A stretch of DNA of 64,000 nucleotides from Candidatus Nitrotoga sp. MKT (GTDB lineage Bacteria; Pseudomonadota; Gammaproteobacteria; Burkholderiales; Gallionellaceae). The position numbers and the translations under genes were made by a program. Positions 44,105 to 53,355 of the stretch are shown here, piece by piece. The notes under the pieces were generated by a model, which did no database searches, was not told the origin of the DNA, and saw nothing but the letters and a program-made list of their open reading frames with translations. The stretch covers positions 55,234 through 119,233 of the forward strand of contig QFXH01000009.1 of the NCBI GenBank assembly GCA_003402345.1. Direction: 5' to 3'. The first letter of the stretch is position 1. Each line of letters opens with the position of its first letter.

Positions 44105-46315
44105 ATGCATAAGAAAATCCTCAAGGCATCAAAAATGCAAAATAAAATCCAGCCAATTCCGATTGGTGCGTCTATTCACCCAGAAGCTTTTTACCAGTTG
44201 GGATTGAAGACTTTTAATTCGAAAAATTTCGAACACGCAGAAAATTATTTTAATAAGGCAATACAGGCTGACTCAAGGCAGCCACATTATTGGCTTGCCT
44301 TTGGTTTGGTGTCACAGGCGCAAGGGAAAGTTGACGAAGCGGCAAGATATTTTTGTAAAGCACTTGAGCTGAATCCAAATTTTGCAAGTGCATATAATCA
44401 GTTAGGTACGTTATATCAAATAAAAGGGAGCCTTGATGAAGCTGCCGCTAATTTTAGGCTGGCGTTAAAATCTCTTCCTGATTTCCCTCAGGCTTGGAAT
44501 AATTTAGGAAACGTACTTAATTTACAGGGAAAAATTGACGAGGCAACGGTTGCCTTTCTTGAAGCAGTAAGGTTAAAACCGGACTACGTGCTCGCTTACA
44601 ACAATTTAGGCAGCGCATATCAATCACAAGCAAGAATAGAAGAAGCTGAGGGCTGTTACCGTAAATCCATTGAATTTCAGCCGAATGATATTTATGCCCA
44701 CTTTGGCTTGGGGCATGCCCTTATTGTGCAGTGGAAGATGGGAGAGGCCGAGAAAGTATTGCGCCGGGCGCTCGTTTTTGATCCAGATAATATTCAAGTG
44801 CTAAACAACTTGGCTTATTCTTTAACGGAACAGGGCAAGTATGCCGAAGCGGCAACCGTTTATCAGCGAGCCTTGTCATTAAAGCCCAATGGTTTGAAGG
44901 CATTCATCGGCGCTCACCTGGTGTTGCCCGCGATTTATTTCAATACCACAGAATTGTTCGCGGTACGCAAACGTTACACTGAGGGTCTGAAGATTTTACG
45001 CGGTAACACTGAAAACTTCCTTGAATTAGAACCAAAAGAATTATTGTCAGGATTGGGTTGGGCCAATTTTTACTTGGCTTATCAAGGTCAAGATGACAAA
45101 TCTTTGCAAGTGGAATATGCACATTTTGTGGCGGATATTCTTCAGGTTGCAACGCCAGATTTAATGCTGCCCATAGAGCAAGATCCCGCAGCCAGCGAAC
45201 GACGTTTGCGCATTGGCTTCTTGTCCAGTTTTATGCGCGATTGCACCGTAGGGTCTTATTTTAAAAGCTGGGTTACTTCTCTTAACAGGGGAATATTTGA
45301 AATTTATTGTTATCACATTGGGCATATACAGGATCAGGTAACCCAAGAGTTTTCCCATGCGGCTGATTGTTATAAGCATCTTGTTGGCGACGTTGGTTAT
45401 ATTGGCAGACAGGTTAAAAAAGATCAGTTGGATATCTTGGTTTATCCGGAAGTTGGTATGGATCAAGGGGCATTTGTATTGGCTGCCATGCGCTTGGCGC
45501 CAATACAGTGTGCCGCCTGGGGACATCCGGTAACCACCGGCCATGCCAATATGGATTATTTCTTTTCCAGTAAATTAATGGAGCCGGAAAACGCGCAGGC
45601 TCACTATAGTGAGCAATTAATATTACTGGAGGGAATCGGAACGTATTATTCAAAACCGGTACTCCCCTCCCCGGCTAAGCGCTCGGACTTCTCATTGCCT
45701 GACGAGCGGGTTCTTTATCTTTGCCCGCAATCGTTACATAAAATTCACCCCGATAATGACAGGCTGATGCTGGAAATCCTGGCGCGGAATAAAAATGCTG
45801 TGCTGGTATTTTTTCAGGCCACTGATATTTCAATTACCCGCGCTTTTATGAAGCGGCTTGAAAGTGCATTGAATGAAAGTGGGATGGAGAAAAGCGGTCA
45901 AATAAAAATATTGCCGCGCATGGATCATGAAAATTATTTGCGGATCAATATGCTGTGCGACGTAATGCTTGATACCCTGCATTGGTCCGGCGGCAACACA
46001 ACCTTGGATGCGATCGCTTGCGGCTTACCAGTGGTAACTTTGCCTGGCGCATTCATGCGCGGGCGGCAAAGTTACGGCATGTTGAAGTGTATGGGATTGA
46101 ATGAATTGATCGCGCACGATCACAAAGATTATGTTGAGATCGCAACCAGACTCGGCACAGACAGGGCTTGGCATCAACAAATTGTGCAACAAATAACCAC
46201 AAGTAGCGACGCCATCTTTGCGGTGGAGACGCCATTGCGCCAGATGGAGCAATTTTTTGCGGCGGCATTCAATGCGCGATCATTAAGTTCAGCTACTGAT
46301 AACAATGGTAATTAA
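44105..46315 (+). CDS. TPR / GT41 (O-GlcNAc transferase-like) glycosyltransferase, type A, copy 1
   Basis: A 736-residue cytoplasmic protein. Residues about 27-264 are seven TPR repeats of 34 residues. From about 365 comes a GT41 catalytic region: RLRIGFLSSFMRDCTVGSYF, then AAWGHPVTTGHANMDYFFSS, the donor-site lysine region LCPQSLHKIHPDN and the nucleotide-sugar loop HWSGGNTTLDAIACGLPVVTLPG. In OGT and SPINDLY the segment after IGYVS carries an active-site His; here that position is Cys380. A second ATG at 44135 has a somewhat better ribosome site and may be the start. It ends six bases before the next gene. Likely glycosylates proteins (for example pilin or flagellin) with UDP-GlcNAc or similar; target unknown. 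Confidence 0.85.
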   Translation: MHKKILKASKMQNKIQPIPIGASIHPEAFYQLGLKTFNSKNFEHAENYFNKAIQADSRQPHYWLAFGLVSQAQGKVDEAARYFCKALELNPNFASAYNQLGTLYQIKGSLDEAAANFRLALKSLPDFPQAWNNLGNVLNLQGKIDEATVAFLEAVRLKPDYVLAYNNLGSAYQSQARIEEAEGCYRKSIEFQPNDIYAHFGLGHALIVQWKMGEAEKVLRRALVFDPDNIQVLNNLAYSLTEQGKYAEAATVYQRALSLKPNGLKAFIGAHLVLPAIYFNTTELFAVRKRYTEGLKILRGNTENFLELEPKELLSGLGWANFYLAYQGQDDKSLQVEYAHFVADILQVATPDLMLPIEQDPAASERRLRIGFLSSFMRDCTVGSYFKSWVTSLNRGIFEIYCYHIGHIQDQVTQEFSHAADCYKHLVGDVGYIGRQVKKDQLDILVYPEVGMDQGAFVLAAMRLAPIQCAAWGHPVTTGHANMDYFFSSKLMEPENAQAHYSEQLILLEGIGTYYSKPVLPSPAKRSDFSLPDERVLYLCPQSLHKIHPDNDRLMLEILARNKNAVLVFFQATDISITRAFMKRLESALNESGMEKSGQIKILPRMDHENYLRINMLCDVMLDTLHWSGGNTTLDAIACGLPVVTLPGAFMRGRQSYGMLKCMGLNELIAHDHKDYVEIATRLGTDRAWHQQIVQQITTSSDAIFAVETPLRQMEQFFAAAFNARSLSSATDNNGN

Positions 46316-46321
46316 TCATCC

Positions 46322-49300
46322 ATGAATAATCCCGGCAATTTGTTTCAACAGGCAGTGCAACACCATCAAGCAGGACGGCTAGTGGACGCCATGATGGCCT
46401 ATCGGCAAGTTCTGGCGTTAAAGCCCAAGCATCCGCAGTGCCATTACAATTTGGCACTGGCGCTGCAATTCCTGAATCAAACCGATGCGGCAATTGCCAG
46501 CTACCAGCGCGCCATTGAAATCAATCCCGGTTTTGCTGAAGCACACAACAATCTGGGCAATATCTATCAAAACCTGGAGCGTCTGGAGGATGCCCGGCAA
46601 TCCTACAGCCGCGCCTTGGCAAGCAATTCCAGATTGCCGCAGGCGCAATTCAATTTAGGCCTGATACTTAAAAAACAGAAACGGTTCAGTTTAGCGGTGG
46701 AGCACTTCCAGGCGGCGATAGAAATTGCGCCGGGCTATGAGGAGGCTTATGACAATCTTTGCTCATTACTGAAATTTCTAGACCGCACCGAGGAATGGCT
46801 GGATGCATTTAGGAAATATGAGCGCCTGGAGAACAAATCCGATTGGTTTTTTGTCGCCGGACTTTCCGCTTGTCGCTACCTAGGCGATTTCACTCGCGAA
46901 CAAAACTATCTGCAAGCCTTATCCGCACATTCGCTCAAAGAGGGCGACATCGGGGTGCTGGATAATATTTTAAGTGTGGCGCAGTATTTCGATCTGCCGC
47001 AAGCGCAGCTACTGCGCTTGTACCATGCCTACAACGAGGCGGTTAAACGCCAACATTTCTCCGAATTTCCGCTGGTTTCTCCCTATCGGACGCAACGCAC
47101 AAAATTGCGCATTGGCTATTTGTCGGCGGATTTTCGCGTACATGTGATGGGCAAGCTGATGGTCGAAGTGCTGGCGCGCCATGATCGCAGCCAGTTTGAG
47201 TTGTATCTTTATTCCCTGGCGAGTCAGGAAGATGCGCTCACTAAGCAATTTGTCACGGTCAGTGATAAGTTCGTTGATGTGCACACGCTGGCCGCGCGGC
47301 AAGCCGCCAAGATGATCGCCGAAGACGACCTCGACATATTGATCGACCTGTGCAACCACACCTCTTATTCCAATGCATTGATCCTCGCCTATAAACCGGC
47401 ACGGGTGCTAATCACCCATCTTGGCGCTCACGGTGGTATAGGTCTGGATACGGTTGATTACAAACTGACCGACCATTATGCCGACGTGCCGGAAAATGCG
47501 GCATATTTGATCGAAAAGCTGTTGCCGATGGAAGGCTGTCTTTTCCCCTTTCACCATGTTGAACCTGCTGCGGATATCCATTTAAGTCGGGTCGAGTTAG
47601 GCATTGCTGAAAATGCGGTGGTATTGGGTGTATTCGCCAACATAATGAAATTCAGCCCGCGCAGCCTACAGACTTGGGCTGCCATCATGACGAGGGTCGA
47701 ACAGGCCGTGCTGGCGTTTTCACCGTTGAAAGAAAACGAAAAAGCCAGCTATTTACGTCAAATTGCAGCGGCTGGAATTGATCCTGCGCGAGTGAAGTTC
47801 ATCCCTGCGGCAAAGGACGAGCAGTTTAACCGCGCACGTTATGCACTGCTCGATATAGCACTCGATACTTTCCCCTACAGCGGTGGTGATACGACTCTGG
47901 CCGCACTGGATATGGGGGTGCCGGTGGTCACTTTGTGCGGCCAGCGCCATAGTGAGCGCACCTCCTACAGTATTTTGATGAACCTCGGCGTGCCTGAAAC
48001 AATTGCTCACAGCGAAGCCGAATATATCGATCTCGCTTGCCGTCTGGCGAGCGACGCTGGCTGGCGCGGCACGGTGGTGGAACAGATCCGGCGCGGCCTT
48101 GTTGATTCGCCGCTGGTTGACATGGACGCTTATACCCGGCATTTGGAAGAGGCTTATCGCCATGCCATCGCCCAATGCCCCTCAAAAGATTCAGCCGCAA
48201 ACGAGGATAGTAAAGCGCTGTTCCAGAAAGCAGTGCGGCAACATCAGGCCAACAACTTGATGGAAGCCGCAGACCATTACCGGCAGGTGCTATTGCTTGA
48301 GTCTGACCATGCCGCCGCCCTCTATTTATACGGCGTACTATTGGAACAAACCGGCCAGAAAGATGACGCCGTCGTGCAACTTCAGCGTGCAATTGCGGTT
48401 AGCCCGAGCTATCTTGATGCGCATCTGGCACTGGGCAACCTTTATTTGAAGCAGGGACAGATGGAGGATGCGGTCGCCGGCTTTAACAAGGCGCTGCAAA
48501 TCAAGCCCAGCCATTTTGCAACGTTGAACGGGCTGGGCCGTGCCCTGACTGGGGCTGGCCATCTGCCGCAAGCCGTCACCACCTTGCAGCAGGCGATCCA
48601 AAGTCAGCCGCAGGAACCGTCCGCGTATTTCAATCTTGGCGTGGCATATCAAAAGCAAGGTCTGCCAGACGCGGCAATGGCCACCTATCATCGTGCGCTG
48701 GCGCTGGAGCCAAACAACACCGAGGCCTTATTCAACCTGGGCGTACTGTTCCAGCAGCAAGGCAAGGTTGAACGCGCCGCTGCCTGCTACCAACAAATCC
48801 TGCGTCTTCAGCCGGATCATGCCTCGGCCTATTACCATCTGGGCGATGTATTGTTTGATGCCGGCAAAATCAATCCGTGGTTGGAAAATTTTAAACAGTT
48901 CCGGCGCCACGCGCCGCCCTCCGCCATGCTCGCGGTGTATGGCCTGCAAGCCTGCCAGTATCTGGGTGAAGTCGAACAGCAACAGGCGTATCTGGACGGA
49001 TTGTTGAGTGATAAATATGCGTTCTTCAATGCCGCCGATGCACTCGACCGGTTGGAGGAAATACTGTATCTGTTATTGTTTTTTGACGTTCCCCCAGAGC
49101 GCTTGTTTGCCCTGTATCAGCGCTACAACCAGTTGAGCAAGCAGACGTACTCCTCCCAATTGTCGCTATCCACGCGCGCTGCTGGCGGCAAAATTCGGCT
49201 GGGTTATTTGTCAGCCGACCTGCGCGATCACGTGATGGGAAAAATGATATATCAGGCCATGTCCCGCCATGATATCGGGCAATTTGAGGTGTACTGCTAT

Positions 49301-50287
49301 TCACTGTCATCGCAGCAAGATGCGTGGACCGAGCGCTTCCGTGCTTGTAGCCATCGGTTTGTTAGTATCGTAAATCTCGATGCGTTTAGTGCGGCGAACC
49401 GCATTGCCGAGGATAACCTGGATATTTTGGTGGATTTATCCACCCACACCAAGGGGAGTTTGCCAGCAATTCTGGCGTACAAACCCGCGCGCCTGCAGAT
49501 TACCCACGTTGCCAGCGCCGGGGCGGTGGGGCTAGATAGCATCGATTTCAAGCTAACCGATCAATACGCCGACACTACAGCAAACCAGGCGTATCTGCTG
49601 GAGCGCCTGTTGCCTATGCAGGGCTGTGTATTTCCTTATCGCCACATCGCGCCAGCCAGCCAGCACAACTATCAGCGCAAAAAACTCGGCATAGGAAAGC
49701 ACGCTATCGTGCTGGGTGCTTTTGTTACCTTGATTAAGTTGAGTCCGCGCTGTCTTGCGTTGTGGCGCCGGGTGCTGGAAGCATTGCCGAGTGCGGTACT
49801 CGCATTTTCGCCGAACAACATTGAAGCTAAAGCCAGCTACCTGCAACGACTCAAGGCCGCTGGCATAACTGCAACGCGCGTCGTCTTTATTCCTTCCGGC
49901 AAGGATGAAGCCCACAGCCAGGCGCGCTATACCTTGGTCGACATGGTGCTGGATACACTGCCGTTTGGCGGCGTCAATGGCACGCTGGAAGCGCTCGACA
50001 TGGGCGTGCCGGTGGTCACACTGTGCGGGGAACGGCATGGCGAACGAACCGGTTTTAGCATCCTGACGAATCTTGGTGTAACGGAAACGATTGCCAGCAA
50101 CGAACAGGAATTTATCGATATCGCCAAACGTCTCGCTAACGATCAAACGTTCTACGCCAGTGTTAAGGATGCTATCCGGCGTGGTTTGGCCGACTCGCCG
50201 CTAGTCAATATGGATGACCATGTGCGCCATCTGGAAACAGTCTATCGACAGGCGTTAATGCAGAAAGGCATCGTAACATCACGATGA
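46322..50287 (+). CDS. Double-headed TPR-GT41-TPR-GT41 glycosyltransferase, type B
   Basis: A 1321-residue protein made of two complete TPR plus GT41 units. Unit 1 has about five TPRs (residues 1-170) and a catalytic part from 260 to 620. Unit 2 has about seven TPRs (635-860) and a catalytic part from 955 to 1310. Both keep the OGT-like His (FRVHVMGKLM, His274; LRDHVMGKM, His970) and the lysine region (NIMKFSPRSLQTW; TLIKLSPRCLALW). The acceptor-side loop differs: LITHLGAHGGIGLD in unit 1 but QITHVASAGAVGLD in unit 2. The units resemble each other more than the type A neighbours, so this is an internal duplication. It lies 6 bases after the previous gene and 15 before the next. Confidence 0.85.
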   Translation: MNNPGNLFQQAVQHHQAGRLVDAMMAYRQVLALKPKHPQCHYNLALALQFLNQTDAAIASYQRAIEINPGFAEAHNNLGNIYQNLERLEDARQSYSRALASNSRLPQAQFNLGLILKKQKRFSLAVEHFQAAIEIAPGYEEAYDNLCSLLKFLDRTEEWLDAFRKYERLENKSDWFFVAGLSACRYLGDFTREQNYLQALSAHSLKEGDIGVLDNILSVAQYFDLPQAQLLRLYHAYNEAVKRQHFSEFPLVSPYRTQRTKLRIGYLSADFRVHVMGKLMVEVLARHDRSQFELYLYSLASQEDALTKQFVTVSDKFVDVHTLAARQAAKMIAEDDLDILIDLCNHTSYSNALILAYKPARVLITHLGAHGGIGLDTVDYKLTDHYADVPENAAYLIEKLLPMEGCLFPFHHVEPAADIHLSRVELGIAENAVVLGVFANIMKFSPRSLQTWAAIMTRVEQAVLAFSPLKENEKASYLRQIAAAGIDPARVKFIPAAKDEQFNRARYALLDIALDTFPYSGGDTTLAALDMGVPVVTLCGQRHSERTSYSILMNLGVPETIAHSEAEYIDLACRLASDAGWRGTVVEQIRRGLVDSPLVDMDAYTRHLEEAYRHAIAQCPSKDSAANEDSKALFQKAVRQHQANNLMEAADHYRQVLLLESDHAAALYLYGVLLEQTGQKDDAVVQLQRAIAVSPSYLDAHLALGNLYLKQGQMEDAVAGFNKALQIKPSHFATLNGLGRALTGAGHLPQAVTTLQQAIQSQPQEPSAYFNLGVAYQKQGLPDAAMATYHRALALEPNNTEALFNLGVLFQQQGKVERAAACYQQILRLQPDHASAYYHLGDVLFDAGKINPWLENFKQFRRHAPPSAMLAVYGLQACQYLGEVEQQQAYLDGLLSDKYAFFNAADALDRLEEILYLLLFFDVPPERLFALYQRYNQLSKQTYSSQLSLSTRAAGGKIRLGYLSADLRDHVMGKMIYQAMSRHDIGQFEVYCYSLSSQQDAWTERFRACSHRFVSIVNLDAFSAANRIAEDNLDILVDLSTHTKGSLPAILAYKPARLQITHVASAGAVGLDSIDFKLTDQYADTTANQAYLLERLLPMQGCVFPYRHIAPASQHNYQRKKLGIGKHAIVLGAFVTLIKLSPRCLALWRRVLEALPSAVLAFSPNNIEAKASYLQRLKAAGITATRVVFIPSGKDEAHSQARYTLVDMVLDTLPFGGVNGTLEALDMGVPVVTLCGERHGERTGFSILTNLGVTETIASNEQEFIDIAKRLANDQTFYASVKDAIRRGLADSPLVNMDDHVRHLETVYRQALMQKGIVTSR

Positions 50288-50302
50288 ATATCCTATGCAA
50301 CC

Positions 50303-52438
50303 ATGACTGATAGTGTTGATTTCCTTAATCAGGCTGCCGCACTGGCGCGACAAGCCGGTAATTTGGAGCAAGCGCTGGCGTATCTTGATCAAGCCATTGC
50401 TCTCAGCCCGCAAGAGTCGCGCAACCATTTTTTGCGCGGACTTACGCTGGAAGATTTGCACCGGCCAGATGAGGCCATCGCTAGCCTGCGAAATGCAATT
50501 CGCGTGAAGCCAGACTATGCCGAGGCTTACAACAATATCGGCATTATCCTGCATGACCAAAAACGCTTCGAGCAAGCCACTGCAAATTTCCGCGATGCAA
50601 TCCATCACAAGCCAGATTATTCCGGGGCTTATAACAACCTGGGCACTTCGCTTCGTGCGCTGAGTGACTTCGCTGGTGCCCAGCAGCAGTTTGCGCAAGC
50701 TGTTCTGCTTAAACCGGATTATGCGCTGGCCCATTACAACCAGGGTATCACTCACCTGGATATGGGGCAGCTTAATTTGGCGGAAACCAGTTTCAGCCAT
50801 GTGCTTCGCTTGAAGCCGGATCACGTTCAGGCCTACAGTTATCTCGGTTCTGTTCAACACCAATTGGGCAAGCTCGATGAAGCGGAAGTCAGCTTCACCC
50901 GTGCCGCGCAAATGAAGCCGGGCAAGAATGGTGCGGAACTCAACAAACTTGCCCGCGTGTTCTGGGAGCAAGGCCGCATCGAACAAACGCTTGCGGCCTA
51001 TCGGCAAGCGCAAACGCTGAATCCGCATGAACTGAAATCGGCACTCGGTGCCTTGCTATCGTTGCCCGCCGTATACCGCAATCAGAATGATTTGCTGGAA
51101 GCACGGCAGCGATTCGCTAACGGCCTGAAAATCCTGCACGCAAATATTCCAAATTTTATTTCTCACAACCCGCCCGAGCAACTATTGGACGAACTGCGTT
51201 GGAGCAATTTTTACTTGGCCTACCAAGGTCTTGACGACAAGCAACTGCAAATAGACTATGCGCATTTCGTGGCTGCCATGTTGGAGAAAATCGCGCCGCA
51301 ATTCATGCAGCCGCGCGTGAAAAAAGATGCAGCGGGACGCCGCTTGCGCATCGGTTTTCTGTCCAGTTTTTTCAGAAATTGCACGGTCGGTATGTATTTC
51401 CGTAGCTGGATCGTGCAGCTCAATCGCGAGCAATTTGAAATTTTTGTCTACCATACCCGCCAGGAAACAGATTCTGTCACCCAGGAAATTGTCGACGCTT
51501 GCGACCATTTTCGCCACCTTGTCGCGGGCACTGTTTCGCCGGGCAGCATCGCCGCATCCGTGCTGTCGGATGACCTGGATATTCTGGTATACCCGGAGCT
51601 TGGCATGGATAACACCAGTTTCCTACTGGCTGCCATGCGACTGGCACCGGTGCAATGTACCGGCTGGGGACATCCTGTGACCAGCGGCCAGGCAAATATC
51701 GACTACTATTTTTCCAGCGCCGCAATGGAGCCCGATAACGCCGAGCTTCATTATTCAGAAAAATTGATATTGCTCGATGGCCTAGGCACTTATTACAGCA
51801 AACCTGTGCTACCCACGCCCGCGCGCCGTGCCGACTTTGCGTTACCAGAAGGCAAAACCCTGTATCTGTGCCCGCAATCATTATTTAAAATCCACCCGGA
51901 CAACGATGCCCTGCTGGCGCACATTCTTGAGCGCGATCCAGATGGAGTCATCGTGCTGTTTGCTGGCCGCCACCCCAACATTACCAATGCCTTTTTTGCC
52001 CGACTGGCGCAGGCCCTGCGCGCGCGCGGTTTAGAGCCACAAGGGCGCGGTATTATCCTGCCGTCAATGGCACATGATGATTATTTACGCGTCAATATGT
52101 TGTGTGATGTGATGCTCGATACCCTGCACTGGTCTGGCGGCAACACCACCCTGGATGCGCTTGCCTGCGGTTTACCCGTGGTAACGTTGCCGGGAGAATT
52201 AATGCGTGGTCGGCAAAGCTACGGAATGCTGAAATGCATGGGGCTGGATGAGCTTATAGCTAAAGATCTTGATGACTATATCGAGATCGCCATCAAGATC
52301 GGCACAGGCAGCGCATGGCGCCAGCAAGTTGTGCAACGCATCATTACCGGTAGCAATAAAATTTTCGGGATGGCAACATCATTACGTCAAATGGAATCGT
52401 TTTATCATTCTGAATTCAACGTGCAATGTGGCGGCTAG
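50303..52438 (+). CDS. TPR / GT41 glycosyltransferase, type A, copy 2
   Basis: A 711-residue paralogue of the gene at 44105, with about seven TPRs (residues 5-245) and a GT41 domain from about 345. It repeats the type A features: LRIGFLSSFFRNCTVGMYF with Cys360 at the usual His position, TGWGHPVTSGQANIDYYFSS, LCPQSLFKIHPDN and HWSGGNTTLDALACGLPVVTLPG. It is the third gene of the cluster and more GC-rich than copy 1, suggesting an old duplication or separate arrival. Confidence 0.85.
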   Translation: MTDSVDFLNQAAALARQAGNLEQALAYLDQAIALSPQESRNHFLRGLTLEDLHRPDEAIASLRNAIRVKPDYAEAYNNIGIILHDQKRFEQATANFRDAIHHKPDYSGAYNNLGTSLRALSDFAGAQQQFAQAVLLKPDYALAHYNQGITHLDMGQLNLAETSFSHVLRLKPDHVQAYSYLGSVQHQLGKLDEAEVSFTRAAQMKPGKNGAELNKLARVFWEQGRIEQTLAAYRQAQTLNPHELKSALGALLSLPAVYRNQNDLLEARQRFANGLKILHANIPNFISHNPPEQLLDELRWSNFYLAYQGLDDKQLQIDYAHFVAAMLEKIAPQFMQPRVKKDAAGRRLRIGFLSSFFRNCTVGMYFRSWIVQLNREQFEIFVYHTRQETDSVTQEIVDACDHFRHLVAGTVSPGSIAASVLSDDLDILVYPELGMDNTSFLLAAMRLAPVQCTGWGHPVTSGQANIDYYFSSAAMEPDNAELHYSEKLILLDGLGTYYSKPVLPTPARRADFALPEGKTLYLCPQSLFKIHPDNDALLAHILERDPDGVIVLFAGRHPNITNAFFARLAQALRARGLEPQGRGIILPSMAHDDYLRVNMLCDVMLDTLHWSGGNTTLDALACGLPVVTLPGELMRGRQSYGMLKCMGLDELIAKDLDDYIEIAIKIGTGSAWRQQVVQRIITGSNKIFGMATSLRQMESFYHSEFNVQCGG

Positions 52439-52472
52439 TGGCCATATCTCGGTCGATATGAGGTCTAATAAT

Positions 52473-53228
52473 ATGATTTCAATTGTCATTTGCAGCATCA
52501 GCCCAGAAAAATTCGCGTTCATTTCGAAAAATTACGCGGAGCTACTGGTGAACGTGCCATTTGAAATAATCGGCATCCACGACGCGCGGTCACTGTGCGA
52601 AGGCTATAACCGTGGCATCACCCAAAGCCGGGGCGACATCCTGATTTTTTGCCATGATGACATCGAGATAATCTCACCTGATTTTTATCCCCGGTTGAGC
52701 CAATATCTGCAAGTTTATGATGTGGTTGGATGCGCCGGTACAAATCATTTAGTCGCCAGCAACTGGGGATTCGCGGGAGATCCCTACATGCATGGCACTG
52801 TCGCTTATCCGGTTACCGGTGATGAATGGCCCAGCGATCGCTTCGACTTATCGCTGTGGGGCGGGATAAATTCGGTGGCCGTTGAAGGAATTCAAGCTTT
52901 GGACGGATTTTTCTTTGCCGTGAATCGGCGGGTGGTCAATCAAGTACGCTTTGATGAACAAAACTTCGATGGCTTCCATGTCTATGACATTGATTTTACC
53001 TTTGCAGCTTATTTAGCTGGATTCAAATTAGCGGTATGCAAGGATATTTTGATAGCCCATCAATCGCGCGGAAATTATTGTGAGAAGTACGCTGCATTTA
53101 GTGCCAAGTTTATGGAAAAGTATCAAGGCCGCCTGCCAGTTCAAGAATGCAATAATCGCCAAGTGGCATTAGCTAAGAATCTTGATCGCGCACAGATGTT
53201 GCGCATCTGTGGCAGTTTGAAGCCCTGA
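52473..53228 (+). CDS. Small GT2-like glycosyltransferase (StrF type)
   Basis: A 251-residue protein with MISIVICSISPEKF at the start, the donor-site region ILIFCHDDIEIISPDF (DxD-like HDD) near residue 70, and LDGFFFAVNRRVV near 145. This pattern fits the short glycosyltransferase family related to StrF of streptomycin clusters. ATG 52473 lies nine bases after AGGT; a longer reading overlaps the previous gene by 170 bases and is unlikely. It completes the GT41 cluster and may extend the glycan those enzymes start. Confidence 0.75.
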   Translation: MISIVICSISPEKFAFISKNYAELLVNVPFEIIGIHDARSLCEGYNRGITQSRGDILIFCHDDIEIISPDFYPRLSQYLQVYDVVGCAGTNHLVASNWGFAGDPYMHGTVAYPVTGDEWPSDRFDLSLWGGINSVAVEGIQALDGFFFAVNRRVVNQVRFDEQNFDGFHVYDIDFTFAAYLAGFKLAVCKDILIAHQSRGNYCEKYAAFSAKFMEKYQGRLPVQECNNRQVALAKNLDRAQMLRICGSLKP

Positions 53229-53270
53229 AGCAAGTTAACCCAACATAGGAAATTCCCCGGCTCTAATGGA

Positions 53271-53284
53271 ATGGACGCCTACTT
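53271..53284 (+). repeat. Left sub-terminal inverted repeat of the IS1111-type element
   Basis: ATGGACGCCTACTT, paired with 54649-54662. Confidence 0.85.
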
Positions 53285-53355
53285 CTCGATACGGCATCAA
53301 AGTGCCAAAGTGGTGATTGCAGTAATGACCACCAACACAGGAAGGAGCGTCCGAA

